Source: Porphyromonadaceae bacterium UBA7180
Lineage (GTDB): Bacteria; Bacteroidota; Bacteroidia; Bacteroidales; Muribaculaceae
DNA: 25,973 bases
Direction: 5' to 3'
Assembly: GCA_002491165.1 (NCBI GenBank)
Contig: DKVK01000017.1
Coordinates: 1-25,973, forward strand
The position numbers were made by a program, and so were the translations under genes. Below, piece by piece: positions 6,724-14,089 of this stretch. Position 1 is the first letter of the stretch, and each line of letters begins with the position of its first letter. The notes beneath the pieces were generated by a model. That model was given only the letters and a program-made list of their open reading frames with translations. It did not search any database and was not told the DNA's origin.

Positions 6724-9700
6724 TTACTTGACCATCACTTTGCGGGCGCTGTTGCCGGCTTTCACGACATAGACGCCCGGGGCGGTGCGCAACAGGCCGT
6801 CCTCACGCAGAGTGGCTACCGTGCGCCCCGAGATGTCATAAACCGTTACGGGAACTGTCACGCCGCTGAAGATTATGCCGTCGCCGGTGACGATTACGTT
6901 CATCTTCTCGGCCTCGAACTGCTCGATGGCGGTAACGGGGCTTGTGATGTCGGAGGGTGTGCCTTCGCCGCCGGGATAAACCGTCGTCACGAAGAAGCGG
7001 CGCCCGTTGTCGCGTACAAGGTTCTCTACCAGGTATGAAACGCTCTCCACAGGGAGGAGTTCGCCGTTCAGCCTGGAGTCGTCGGCTTCGTAGATGTTAT
7101 AGCCGAGCAGCGGCTGCAGATTGTCCTCCGAGAGGGTGATATTATCGATCCACACTGCCGATGCGACGGTGGTCTTAGTCTTGAAGTGGAGGGCCACATA
7201 TTTGGCTTCGGCGGGAATATTGTCGAAGGTCAGGCGCACGAAGTTCTCGTTGTCGCGGAACTCTCCGTTGTAGTGGTTGGATTCCATGCTCTTCACCAAG
7301 TGTGTGAAAGCCGCGGAGGGGTTGGCTGCGTCATATTCGCCGGTAGCGTAAACAACGTCGAAGTTATAATAATAGTAGCTCGTGAACTGGCGGGTTGCGA
7401 TGTCGAATGCAAGCGTCATGGTTGCGCCTTCGGGACACTCGGCGAGCGGCGAAATCAGCCAGTCGTCCTGTTGTGCGTTGGCGGGGAGGGTAAGGCCGAT
7501 GCACTTCTCGCCGTCCGTTCCCTTGGGAGTGCTTGAGGGCTTGACAACCTTGAAGGCGCTTCCCGATGTAGTGTAGTAAGTACCGCCGTCCTTGCCGTCG
7601 AGGTCAAGCGAAGTCCAGCCGTCGAACGTGTCGGTGGTTCCCTCTTCGAGTCCCTCGAACGAGGTAGCCGTCTTGTAGGTCACATAAGCGGCGTCTGCCA
7701 CAGCATCCCATTTTACGGTTATCGAGCCGTCATTCTCAAGATTGGCCGTTACGTTGGCGGGAGCCTCTTTCTCGAGGAAGGATACCTGCACGGGCGAAGT
7801 TGCGGAGGAGTTGTTGTCCGCAGCCTGGTCGCCGGCATAGTTCACCTTGAGGGCAAAGCTGTATTGCTGATTGCCGAGTGTCTCGATGGCTGTAAGGGGA
7901 ACGGTAACTTCAACCTCCTGCGTGCCCATCGAGGGGATTTCGACGGTTTCGGGAAGCAGGATGGCGGCAGGATAGTCCGTAGTCATTTCCAGTGTATAGT
8001 CTGAAGCTGCCACGGTATTCTTCCCGTTGTTAGCCACATTGTATTTCAGCACGATGTCGTTTCCGGAGACAACAGCCTCGGGCGCGGAAACGAGCGTCAC
8101 GGAGAGGTCTTTGTCCTTGAGCGAGAATACGCGGATGGCGTCGACGAGCGTATTGGCACCGTATGCACTTGTAATAAGCAGAGCTGCGCGGAACGAAGTG
8201 CAACCCTCGGCGATGGCAGCAGAGAGCGGGAAGGAATATTTGGTCCATCCGGCAGGACTTCCTGTTACTGTCACTTCGGCGTCAGGAACGTTGTTCCATT
8301 CCCCGCCGTCGCTTGAAACCTGAACTGAGAGTTTATCATTACCCATCGAGTGGTGACAGATATAGAATTCGATTATCGGGCTATCGCCAGCCGTATAAAC
8401 CAAGGGCGGTGTCATCAGCCGTGCCGACTCGCCGCGCGGAGCATTCCACGTATTGTAGAAAGCCATACCGCCGTCGTTGTCGACCGGGTCGGCCTGCGGC
8501 CCTTGGTCATGCTTGGATGCAATCGCTTCCCAATTGTGGGTGCCGCTGACAATCTCTGTCTGCATATCACCGAAGCTGGCGCCGGCGAACGACCATGCGA
8601 ATGGCATCATGGCGTTACCTACCGTGAGAATCTCGGTAAGGGCGGATTCGGAAACGTTCTCCCCTATCCTGGCCGTTACGGAATACTGTATGCGGTGCAG
8701 GCCTTCGACTATGTAATTATCTATATAATAGGTGGTTGTGAGGTTTGAGAAGGAAGCGTCGGCAGTGCCGTCGACCATTCTTACCACGTCATAACGGAGC
8801 GACGCGGGGTCGATGAGTGCATCATGGATACCTTTGGCCGGGGCTGTCCACGAGAGTGTGTAGCCCCCTTCGCCCTCTGCCAGAGTAAGGTCTGTGACGG
8901 CATTCGGGGTTTCAAGGCCGACGAACGAGGATACGGAAGCGCGGGCGCTCGTCTCCTGGCCGCTGACTATCTCCACTGAATAAGTCACGACTCCGGGTTG
9001 AACGGAAGTGTCGGTCCAAGACACCTGTTCCCCGGCGTTTGCGCGGCCGGTCTTGACGGCTGTCTCGGCATCGTTGCGGTAGATACGGTAGCTCATCTGA
9101 CCGTCGAGGGCCGTGCCGCTCACCGACTTGTCGGGCATCGTGAACATAATCATCGCGCTTGCGGCCCCTGCCGGGTCGGGAAGCACGGCAAGGTCGGACA
9201 CTGCCATGGGAACGGTCGATGTTCCTACATTCCGGATAGTGGTGCCTCCAATGTAGAGGCCGTTGCCCACACCCTCTATAAAGAGCTTGTAATTACCGCT
9301 CACGGGCACATTGAACTCAACGGTGCGCTCTTCGGCATCATCCATGTTCGAGACATACGGGATGTTATCTATCTCACCGACTATGTTATACGATTCGAGA
9401 TCTGCACCCTGGCCGCAACCAATCTTAATATGCCCTGTCTTGCCGCTGCTGTAGGCTGTGGGTGAGAGGGTCACGCGGTAGAGCGAACCGGCTTCGAGGG
9501 GAAGTTCGGGGGTCACGAGATAATCGTCATAGTATGGTTCCGTTACACTATAATGATACATCTGGAGGGCACTGCGATAGTTGCTCCATGACCAGACCTG
9601 GTTGTCGCGGTCATAGCGCAGACACTCCTGCGTGCACTGCGTGAACCCGTCACGCGAGCTGAGGTCGAAGATGGTGGTCTGCGCCATTAGGGTACTACCC

Positions 9701-9747
9701 GCCAGCGACAACGCCGCACATAATAATGTCGAAGTAAGTCTATTCAT
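6724..9747 (-). CDS. Large secreted multi-domain adhesin with FN3, CARDB-like and choice-of-anchor-J domains and T9SS tail
   Basis: The product is 1007 residues. A signal peptide (1-22, ending LMA-Q) is followed by a beta-sandwich N-terminal domain with a cleaved-adhesin-like start (24-175). Then come two fibronectin-III-like domains (about 180-275 and 282-376), a concanavalin/MAM-like domain (about 382-542, ending VDAIRVFS), and a CARDB-like domain (546-656, DNNSS near its end). Next is an FN3-like start (660-690), a choice-of-anchor-J domain (about 695-873, with DGWTSLDLDG, QDDWLISP and VWIDNITLS), and an FN3-like continuation (880-935, GYNIYE...GRRFFVTTVY). The tail at 940-1007 (TVYDISGRTV, APGVYVVKAGN, basic end) is a T9SS type A sorting signal. 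Expected on the outer surface as an adhesin or carbohydrate/protein-binding protein; the ligand is unknown. It is the last gene of a three-gene operon, 82 bases after the FISUMP-type gene. Confidence 0.85.
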   Translation of the reverse strand: MNRLTSTLLCAALSLAGSTLMAQTTIFDLSSRDGFTQCTQECLRYDRDNQVWSWSNYRSALQMYHYSVTEPYYDDYLVTPELPLEAGSLYRVTLSPTAYSSGKTGHIKIGCGQGADLESYNIVGEIDNIPYVSNMDDAEERTVEFNVPVSGNYKLFIEGVGNGLYIGGTTIRNVGTSTVPMAVSDLAVLPDPAGAASAMIMFTMPDKSVSGTALDGQMSYRIYRNDAETAVKTGRANAGEQVSWTDTSVQPGVVTYSVEIVSGQETSARASVSSFVGLETPNAVTDLTLAEGEGGYTLSWTAPAKGIHDALIDPASLRYDVVRMVDGTADASFSNLTTTYYIDNYIVEGLHRIQYSVTARIGENVSESALTEILTVGNAMMPFAWSFAGASFGDMQTEIVSGTHNWEAIASKHDQGPQADPVDNDGGMAFYNTWNAPRGESARLMTPPLVYTAGDSPIIEFYICHHSMGNDKLSVQVSSDGGEWNNVPDAEVTVTGSPAGWTKYSFPLSAAIAEGCTSFRAALLITSAYGANTLVDAIRVFSLKDKDLSVTLVSAPEAVVSGNDIVLKYNVANNGKNTVAASDYTLEMTTDYPAAILLPETVEIPSMGTQEVEVTVPLTAIETLGNQQYSFALKVNYAGDQAADNNSSATSPVQVSFLEKEAPANVTANLENDGSITVKWDAVADAAYVTYKTATSFEGLEEGTTDTFDGWTSLDLDGKDGGTYYTTSGSAFKVVKPSSTPKGTDGEKCIGLTLPANAQQDDWLISPLAECPEGATMTLAFDIATRQFTSYYYYNFDVVYATGEYDAANPSAAFTHLVKSMESNHYNGEFRDNENFVRLTFDNIPAEAKYVALHFKTKTTVASAVWIDNITLSEDNLQPLLGYNIYEADDSRLNGELLPVESVSYLVENLVRDNGRRFFVTTVYPGGEGTPSDITSPVTAIEQFEAEKMNVIVTGDGIIFSGVTVPVTVYDISGRTVATLREDGLLRTAPGVYVVKAGNSARKVMVK

Positions 9748-9829
9748 AGGTTAATTATTTGGTTCTTAGCTAAGTCACCGGAAAAGGGACACCGAAGCAC
9801 GGCATCTCGTCCCCGGCGTAAAAAATCGA

Positions 9830-11182
9830 TTATTCATGAACGGGACGCACCTGTATGCCGCCGGCTTTGGAGAAATAATCCACCACCGGGGCGTTCAGGG
9901 TGTAGCCCGTACGTGTAAACTTGAGTGCCACGCAGTTGCTGAGCATTTTTTCGCCGTTGGGACGCACGCGCGTGTCGGCGTCGCCACACATATAATAGCC
10001 CGATTCGTAGGAAGAGCGCGGAGCACCTTTGTAGGTCATGAAGCCGCAGGCCGGAAGGAACATGGAGTTCCCGTTCGGGCCGGTCACGGTGTAACCGCTT
10101 GAGGAGACGGTCCAGGTGCAACGCGTCACGAGTTCCTCGAACTCCTCTTTGGTCGGGAGGCGCCAGCCGTTGCCCCACAGGTATTTGGCGCAGTCATATT
10201 CCGTATCGGAAATCTGGTCGGCGATGTCCTCGTAGGTGTCGTTGTAGGCGTCGTAGAACTTGTAGTTATAGGAGTGGGTGTACTGTTTGGGCAACAGTTC
10301 GCCCCAGCAGATGAACTCGCCGGTGCGTGTGTCTGAGTCGGTACCGATGTTGAAGGGAGCCCATTTCACGGAGAGGCCGAGGTCTACCATCTGCGAGTCA
10401 TCGGGCACCTTGTACTGCGGTTTCTCGGGCGCTGGAACATCGCCGTACACAGCACGGACATTGAAGCCAACTTCGGGATAGTCATAACCGTTTGCGGCAT
10501 GGTTGGTGGCGTCGAGGTTGGCGCGGTAGTTGCGGCATTCCTGCGAGATGTCCGACTGTTCATATTCGGTGGCGGTCCAGAGGAAGCAGCCGAGCTGATC
10601 GTGGGTGTGCTTTTCGTCCACCATATTGCCGGCGGCGGGAAAGAAGATGGAGTTGCCTGTGATTTGCGAGGTAGCGAGGATACCTGTAACGCCGTTGATG
10701 CCGGTCCATGTAAAGGAACAGTTGTCGATGAGTTCGTTCCACTCGGCGCGGGTAGGCATCCTCCACTTGTCGCCCCACTTCATGTGGGCCACGTCATACT
10801 GCGTGCCGGTGATGGTGGCGCCGAGCTTGAAGTATTTCTCCCATTCGTCACAGTCCCAGTCGTTATAGTCCGGATAACGCCAAACGTAGTTCTCGTAGCG
10901 GTATTCATCTTTGGGTTCTATCTCGCCGTAGGCGTAGAAGTTGCCGTAACCCTCGGGCACGGAAGCACCGACGTTGTAGGAAGCCCATTTAACGGAGAGG
11001 CCCATATCCACCATACGGTCGGTGATGATTTCGCCCTGGTCCTCGAATGCTATTTTCTGTACGTTCTCGATAGTGATGGTCTGCGAGGTGCCGTCGCCGA
11101 AGTAGATGCGCATCACTTTCGTTTCGGCCTTAAGAGAGGTTATAGCCAAGGCCGCGAGGCATAATGGTAGAAGTTTTTTCAT
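9830..11182 (-). CDS. Secreted protein with two FISUMP-type (Fibrobacter major paralogous) domains
   Basis: The product is 450 residues with a signal peptide (MKKLLPLCLAALAITSLKA, 1-19). A short N-terminal motif, RIYFGDGTSQTITIENVQKIAFED (25-48), has the Bacteroidales V..DG....F.L....I.F pattern. Two copies of one domain follow, about 57-246 and 265-448. Matching landmarks: VDMGLSVKWASYNVG (58) and VDLGLSVKWAPFNIG (266); WGDKWRMPTRAEWNEL (136) and WGNGWRLPTKEEFEEL (336); GNSIFFPAAG (176) and GNSMFLPACG (371); FNVRAV (240) and IQVRPV (443). This is the FISUMP / DUF1566-like lectin-type fold of unknown ligand. No T9SS tail is visible, so it may stay in the periplasm or be carried by its partners. 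It lies five bases after the small secreted gene and 82 bases before the adhesin. Confidence 0.82.
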   Translation of the reverse strand: MKKLLPLCLAALAITSLKAETKVMRIYFGDGTSQTITIENVQKIAFEDQGEIITDRMVDMGLSVKWASYNVGASVPEGYGNFYAYGEIEPKDEYRYENYVWRYPDYNDWDCDEWEKYFKLGATITGTQYDVAHMKWGDKWRMPTRAEWNELIDNCSFTWTGINGVTGILATSQITGNSIFFPAAGNMVDEKHTHDQLGCFLWTATEYEQSDISQECRNYRANLDATNHAANGYDYPEVGFNVRAVYGDVPAPEKPQYKVPDDSQMVDLGLSVKWAPFNIGTDSDTRTGEFICWGELLPKQYTHSYNYKFYDAYNDTYEDIADQISDTEYDCAKYLWGNGWRLPTKEEFEELVTRCTWTVSSSGYTVTGPNGNSMFLPACGFMTYKGAPRSSYESGYYMCGDADTRVRPNGEKMLSNCVALKFTRTGYTLNAPVVDYFSKAGGIQVRPVHE

Positions 11183-11187
11183 TGGTA

Positions 11188-11643
11188 TCAGAGAGAGGCT
11201 TTAAAGGTTGAGTTATTGATTTTGAAGATGAAGACACCTTTGCCGAGCCGCGGGCGCTCTATGGTATAGGTGTCGTTGAATATGGCCGACAGTACGCTCT
11301 TACCGTCAAGGGTCCAAACGTCGAGGCGGCTTTCAGGACCGGCGTTCTCGACTGTGATAGAGGTTTGTCCTACACGGAAAAGGAGTTCGGAGACTGGCAA
11401 CTGGGCGATGCCTACAGTTTCGGCGAAGTCGAGGTAGTCCACTTCGTCAAACTGAAAGACTACACCCTCTTCGTTGGGACAGACCACATCGAATCCCTCC
11501 GGTGTAAACGTCACCTCGGGCTTGGACTCGAACTTGAAGAGCATCGGGCTCCCCGTCTTGAGGACAACCCGCAGGGCGTCTTTCTCCGCCGCAAAGCCGC
11601 AGAGGCTGCCGAGCATGGTTAGCAATAATAAAAATTTTCTCAT
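11188..11643 (-). CDS. Small secreted Bacteroidales protein with probable T9SS-type C-terminal tail
   Basis: The product is 151 residues with a signal peptide (MRKFLLLLTMLGSLCGFAA, 1-19). The next 60 residues follow a pattern common in small exported Bacteroidales proteins: LRVVLKTGSPMLFKF.SKPEVTF (24-47), then a FQFDEVDYLDFAE segment (63-75). This resembles the N-terminal motif of the next protein in the operon. The C-terminal 75 residues look like a sorting domain: SELLFRVGQTSITVENAGP..RLDVWTLDGKSV and GKGVFIFKIN..TFKASL. The last residues are less basic than usual for such tails. First gene of the operon, behind a TAAATTTG -7 box and about 50 bases of leader. No enzymatic motif is seen; function is unknown. 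Confidence 0.75.
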   Translation of the reverse strand: MRKFLLLLTMLGSLCGFAAEKDALRVVLKTGSPMLFKFESKPEVTFTPEGFDVVCPNEEGVVFQFDEVDYLDFAETVGIAQLPVSELLFRVGQTSITVENAGPESRLDVWTLDGKSVLSAIFNDTYTIERPRLGKGVFIFKINNSTFKASL

Positions 11644-11700
11644 ACTTTCTGTTAATGTTAGATTACGAATGGAATGATAATATCATCCCGTTTCAGACGG

Positions 11701-11708
11701 CAAATTTA
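11701..11708 (-). promoter_or_regulatory. -7 box for the secreted-protein operon
   Basis: On the minus strand TAAATTTG matches TAnnTTTG, 57 bases before the ATG at 11643. No good -33 TTTG is found 19-21 bases upstream, so the promoter may depend on an activator or an alternative sigma factor. Confidence 0.5.
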
Positions 11709-12003
11709 ACTTTAATCTGCTATATTTTATTATTATTACAGTTAAATTATGTTAACCGCTTAATTTTTGTTATAGTCATTTAGCAATTAGATACTTATAA
11801 TATCGACCGCAACAAATGGTCTTTTGTAGACTTTTGCCATAACAGCATAGAAAATCCGCTGTTTGAATCAAATCCATATTATCATTTGGAAAAATTTCAT
11901 ACACTTGAAATATCAAGCAACTTTCCGTAGAAAACGACAAGGTTAGTGAGTGGCGAAGTAACGATAATGGTCATAAGATGCTACATATCACAAATATTAT
12001 TAC
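11709..12003. other. AT-rich divergent intergenic region, no gene
   Basis: No frame here looks coding. It separates the secreted-protein operon (leftward) from the ABC-F gene (rightward). Small features visible: an interrupted palindrome TTTGA-A-TCAAA at about 11871-11881; a CTTTTG direct repeat ten bases apart (about 11821 and 11831); and GTTAAATTATGTTAAC-type AT repeats near 11740-11756. Any of these could be an operator for the operon; none is recognisable as a known site. Confidence 0.4.
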
Positions 12004-12011
12004 TAATTTTG
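12004..12011 (+). promoter_or_regulatory. -7 box abutting the ABC-F start codon
   Basis: TAATTTTG ends four bases before the ATG at 12016. Bacteroidota transcripts start a few bases after this box, so the mRNA would begin at or next to the start codon and be essentially leaderless. No -33 TTTG lies at the expected distance. Confidence 0.6.
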
Positions 12012-12015
12012 CAGT

Positions 12016-13974
12016 ATGCTTAGTGTAAACAGTTTGAGTGTGGAATTTGCGGCCAGGCCGCTGTTCGCCGACGCCTCGTTCGTAATCAACGACAACGACC
12101 GCGTGGCGCTCACCGGCAAGAACGGCGCCGGCAAGTCCACGATGCTTAAAATAATAGCCGGATTGCAGCAACCCACCTCCGGCTCCGTTTCGCGTTCCGG
12201 CGACACCACGGTGGGCTATCTGCCGCAACAGATGAAACTCGCCGACTCCACGACACTGCTCGACGAAGTGCGCAAAGTCTTCGACCGCGCCCTGCGACGC
12301 CGTGCCGAAATGGAGGAGGTAAGCCGGAAACTCGGCGATCGTACAGACTACGAATCGCCCGAATACCATGCCCTGATTGACCGTCTCGAATATCTCAACG
12401 AGCGCATCGCAATAGAGGATTCAGACAATATGGAGGCCGAGATGGAGCGCACCCTCATAGGTCTCGGTTTCAGCCGCGACGACTTCGACCGGCCCACCTC
12501 CGAGTTCTCCGGCGGTTGGCGTATGCGTGTAGAGCTGGCAAAGATACTTCTCGCCCACCCCGATGTGCTGCTTCTCGACGAACCAACCAACCACCTCGAC
12601 ATAGAGTCAATACAATGGCTGGAGCAATTCCTCGTGCAGAAGGCCAAGGCCGTAATCCTGGTGAGCCACGACCGCGCTTTTATCGACAATGTGACAAACC
12701 GCACCATCGAAATTTCCTGCGGGAAAATCTATGATTATAAGGCCAAGTATTCGGAATACGTGGTGCTACGCCGTGAACGCGTGGAGCAACAGATGCGGGC
12801 TTACGAGAACCAGCAGAAGATGATAGCCGACATCAAGGACTTCGTGGAGCGTTTCCGGTACAAGCCCACGAAAGCCGTGCAGGTGCAAAGCCGCCTGAAA
12901 CAGTTGGAGAAGATTGTGCCCATAGAGGTCGACGAGGTGGACACATCGCATCTGCGCCTCAAATTCCCCCCGGCACCGCGTTCGGGCGACTTCCCGCTGA
13001 TACTCGACGACGTGGGGAAAGCTTACGGCGACCACCAGGTGTTCGACCACGCCACTTTCTCGCTGCGGCGAGGCGAAAAGATAGCACTCGTAGGCAAGAA
13101 CGGCGAGGGCAAGTCCACGCTCGTGAAGTGCATCATGGGCGAGATTTCCTACACCGGGACGCTTAAAACCGGGCATAACGTGAAGATAGGTTACTTCGCG
13201 CAGAACCAGGCACAGATGCTCGACGGCGAGCTTACCGTTTTCGACACAATAGACCGTGTGGCCGTTGGCGACATACGAACCCGGATACGCGATATTCTCG
13301 GCGCCTTCATGTTCGGCGGCGAGGCATCGGACAAGAAGGTGAAGGTGCTCTCCGGTGGCGAGAAATCGCGTCTCGCGATGATAAAACTGCTGCTCGAACC
13401 CGTTAATCTACTCATCCTCGACGAACCCACCAACCACCTCGACATGAAGACCAAGGACATCCTAAAGGATGCCATCAAGGCCTTCGACGGCACCGTGATA
13501 GTGGTAAGCCATGACCGCGAGTTCCTCGACGGCCTCGTGGACAAGGTCTACGAAGTTGGAGGGGGCAGGATACGCGAAAACATCGGCGGCATATACGACT
13601 TCTTAGCTAAGCACAACGCCGAACTCGCCAAACTGGCTTCAACCGGAAAGAGCCGCCGGCAACCTCAGGAGAAGACCGTGGAGAAGCATGGAGAACCCGG
13701 CGCCCCCGAGCCGCCGAAACAGAAAGCTCGCCTCAGCTATGCCGAGCAGAAGGAGCAGGAACGCATGATACGCCGCGCACGCAAGGAACTTGAAAAGGCA
13801 GAGGAGGAAGTTGCCGCCCGCGAGGAAGAGCAGCAGGCCGCCGAACAACTCTTGGCACAAGGCGACGCATCGCCGGAAATCCTCGGGAAATACAATGCCG
13901 CTACCAAAGCACTCGAGAACGCAATGTCCCTCTGGGAACTCGCCCAGCAGGAATATGACAGGATAACGCAATAA
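12016..13974 (+). CDS. ABC-F family ATPase (Uup/YdiF-like), ribosome-associated
   Basis: The product is 652 residues with two ABC ATPase domains in one chain and no membrane segments, the hallmark of ABC-F proteins, which bind the ribosomal E site to rescue stalled translation or confer antibiotic protection. First domain: Walker A GKNGAGKST (34-42), signature FSGGW (164-168), Walker B LLLDEP with Glu189, H-loop SHD (217-219). An interdomain linker of about 80 residues (245-325) is rich in Arg/Lys/Gln. Second domain: Walker A GKNGEGKST (360-368), signature LSGGE (445-449), Walker B LLILDEP with Glu470, H-loop SHD (498-500). A charged Lys/Glu/Gln coiled coil of about 100 residues (about 550-652) closes the protein, as in Uup-type members. 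The linker is ordinary in length, so a housekeeping translation factor is likelier than a drug-resistance factor. Confidence 0.93.
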   Translation: MLSVNSLSVEFAARPLFADASFVINDNDRVALTGKNGAGKSTMLKIIAGLQQPTSGSVSRSGDTTVGYLPQQMKLADSTTLLDEVRKVFDRALRRRAEMEEVSRKLGDRTDYESPEYHALIDRLEYLNERIAIEDSDNMEAEMERTLIGLGFSRDDFDRPTSEFSGGWRMRVELAKILLAHPDVLLLDEPTNHLDIESIQWLEQFLVQKAKAVILVSHDRAFIDNVTNRTIEISCGKIYDYKAKYSEYVVLRRERVEQQMRAYENQQKMIADIKDFVERFRYKPTKAVQVQSRLKQLEKIVPIEVDEVDTSHLRLKFPPAPRSGDFPLILDDVGKAYGDHQVFDHATFSLRRGEKIALVGKNGEGKSTLVKCIMGEISYTGTLKTGHNVKIGYFAQNQAQMLDGELTVFDTIDRVAVGDIRTRIRDILGAFMFGGEASDKKVKVLSGGEKSRLAMIKLLLEPVNLLILDEPTNHLDMKTKDILKDAIKAFDGTVIVVSHDREFLDGLVDKVYEVGGGRIRENIGGIYDFLAKHNAELAKLASTGKSRRQPQEKTVEKHGEPGAPEPPKQKARLSYAEQKEQERMIRRARKELEKAEEEVAAREEEQQAAEQLLAQGDASPEILGKYNAATKALENAMSLWELAQQEYDRITQ

Positions 13975-14089
13975 AACCCGCTATTTCTTATTATTATTAT
14001 AACAAGAACAACGGTTTTGACGACAAAAATAATGTTTCACCAAATATAAAAACAAGCCAATGAATAACAACCATATAACAACAGAAGAC

